Below are positions 13,835 to 14,017 of a stretch of 14,017 bases of DNA, piece by piece. Position numbers and translations under genes: made by a program. A model generated the notes under the pieces. The model was not told the DNA's origin and ran no database searches. It was given only the letters and a program-made list of their open reading frames with translations. The DNA is from an uncultured Streptococcus sp. (GTDB lineage Bacteria; Bacillota; Bacilli; Lactobacillales; Streptococcaceae), in the NCBI GenBank assembly GCA_934216185.1, contig CAKQBM010000032.1, positions 1 to 14,017 of the forward strand, given 5' to 3'. Numbering within the stretch: the stretch's first letter is position 1; each line of letters begins with the position of its first letter.

Positions 13835-13854
13835 TCACTACCTCCATCACTACC
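13835..13854 (+). repeat. Right-end pair of TCACTACC repeats (probable integrase arm sites)
   Basis: TCACTACC at 13835-13842 and 13847-13854, with a 12-bp period, starting 5 bp after the integrase stop. They match the left-end pair at 2410 and 2422 in sequence, spacing and orientation. Confidence 0.6.
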
Positions 13855-13915
13855 TTTAAACTTTAAAGCTCTCAATCCTTGATAATATAGGGGATATAGG
13901 TCAATTATTTAACCC

Positions 13916-13943
13916 TTACAGAAGTGAAATAGGGGTTCACTAC
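13916..13943 (+). other. attR: right attachment repeat
   Basis: TTACAGAAGTGAAATAG followed by GGGTTCACTAC. It encodes Thr-Glu-Val-Lys-stop in the rpmG frame and differs from attL at two positions. Sequence beyond it is taken as chromosome. Confidence 0.85.
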
Positions 13944-13959
13944 GAATCAATACATAAGA

Positions 13960-13987
13960 AAAACGCTGATTTTAAGCGTTTTTTCTT
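13960..13987 (+). terminator. Probable native rpmG terminator, displaced to the right of the element
   Basis: AAAACGCT and AGCGTTTT form an 8-bp stem around a 7-nt loop with a T-run after it, 16 nt beyond attR. In an unoccupied chromosome it would lie just after rpmG. Confidence 0.75.
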
Positions 13988-14017
13988 TTTGCCAAATGCG
14001 ATATATTGCACTGTATT

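Larger units (their letters stand above)
2299..13943. mobile_element. Integrative and mobilizable element (IME) integrated in rpmG
   Basis: The element spans about 11.6 kb between 28-bp imperfect direct repeats at the rpmG 3' end. It contains a tyrosine integrase and an excisionase-like gene next to the right end, a RepB-like relaxase, a TcpA/FtsK-like coupling ATPase and minus-strand cargo on the left. There are no VirB4-, VirB6- or lytic-transglycosylase-like genes and no phage structural genes. It therefore fits a mobilizable element that borrows a conjugation pore from a co-resident ICE rather than an ICE or prophage. Streptococcal IMEs with RCR-Rep-like relaxases, TcpA-type couplers and conserved-gene 3' ends as targets are an established class. 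Assignment to that class is from memory of the literature. Confidence 0.85.

Noticed and set aside
2299..13943. A complete conjugative element (ICE) or prophage
   Set aside because: No secretion ATPase, pore or lytic transglycosylase genes, and no capsid, terminase or lysis genes.
13937..13946. ACTACGAA at attR as a RepB-type nick site
   Set aside because: It lies in the attachment repeat and its flank, with no hairpin, and the similarity is too short to separate from chance.

Overview
The window looks like the chromosome of a Streptococcus, most likely of the mitis group (pneumoniae, mitis or oralis). It carries ilvD, a stomatin-like gene paired with a ribbon-helix-helix gene, and rpmF-rpmG with streptococcal-type sequences, promoters and AT-rich spacers. 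The species call rests on remembered gene families, not on a search.

Layout. Positions 1-2315 are core chromosome: the 5' part of ilvD (minus strand), then an SPFH membrane gene, a small RHH gene, rpmF (L32) and rpmG (L33). Positions 2299-13943 (about 11.6 kb) form an integrative and mobilizable element (IME) inserted at the 3' end of rpmG. It is bounded by 28-bp imperfect direct repeats (26 of 28 identical). Paired TCACTACC repeats with a 12-bp period sit inside both ends and are likely integrase arm sites. Chromosomal sequence resumes at about 13944, with what is probably the original rpmG terminator.

The left half of the element (2599-7862) is minus-strand cargo: a 4-TM protein overlapping a 299-aa protein, a broken N6-adenine DNA methyltransferase with a fused specificity region, a GrpB-family gene lying between the two halves of that methyltransferase, a wrecked small gene ahead of it, and an unrecognised 312-aa gene. 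The methyltransferase locus is decayed by at least two stops, a frameshift and a split at its SAM-binding motif. The two-gene membrane module appears intact and is the best candidate for a functional accessory system.

The right half (8165-13829) is the plus-strand mobility core. It holds two nearly duplicate sigma-like regulators, a small protein located where HelP-like proteins sit, an FtsK/TcpA-type coupling ATPase without membrane segments, a separate two-TM protein that may be its membrane part, a pMV158 RepB-like (Rep_2, HUH) relaxase or replication initiator, an excisionase-like protein and a tyrosine integrase. No type IV secretion genes are present, so transfer would need a helper conjugative element.

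The most unusual signal is a conserved 33-bp motif, CTCCGAA-13 nt-ATCTCCT followed by an A/T/G-rich end. It occurs three times with exact spacing, each time upstream of a core gene or operon: the second sigma-like gene, the coupling operon and the relaxase. It looks like a dedicated promoter or activator box that the element's own sigma-like proteins could read.
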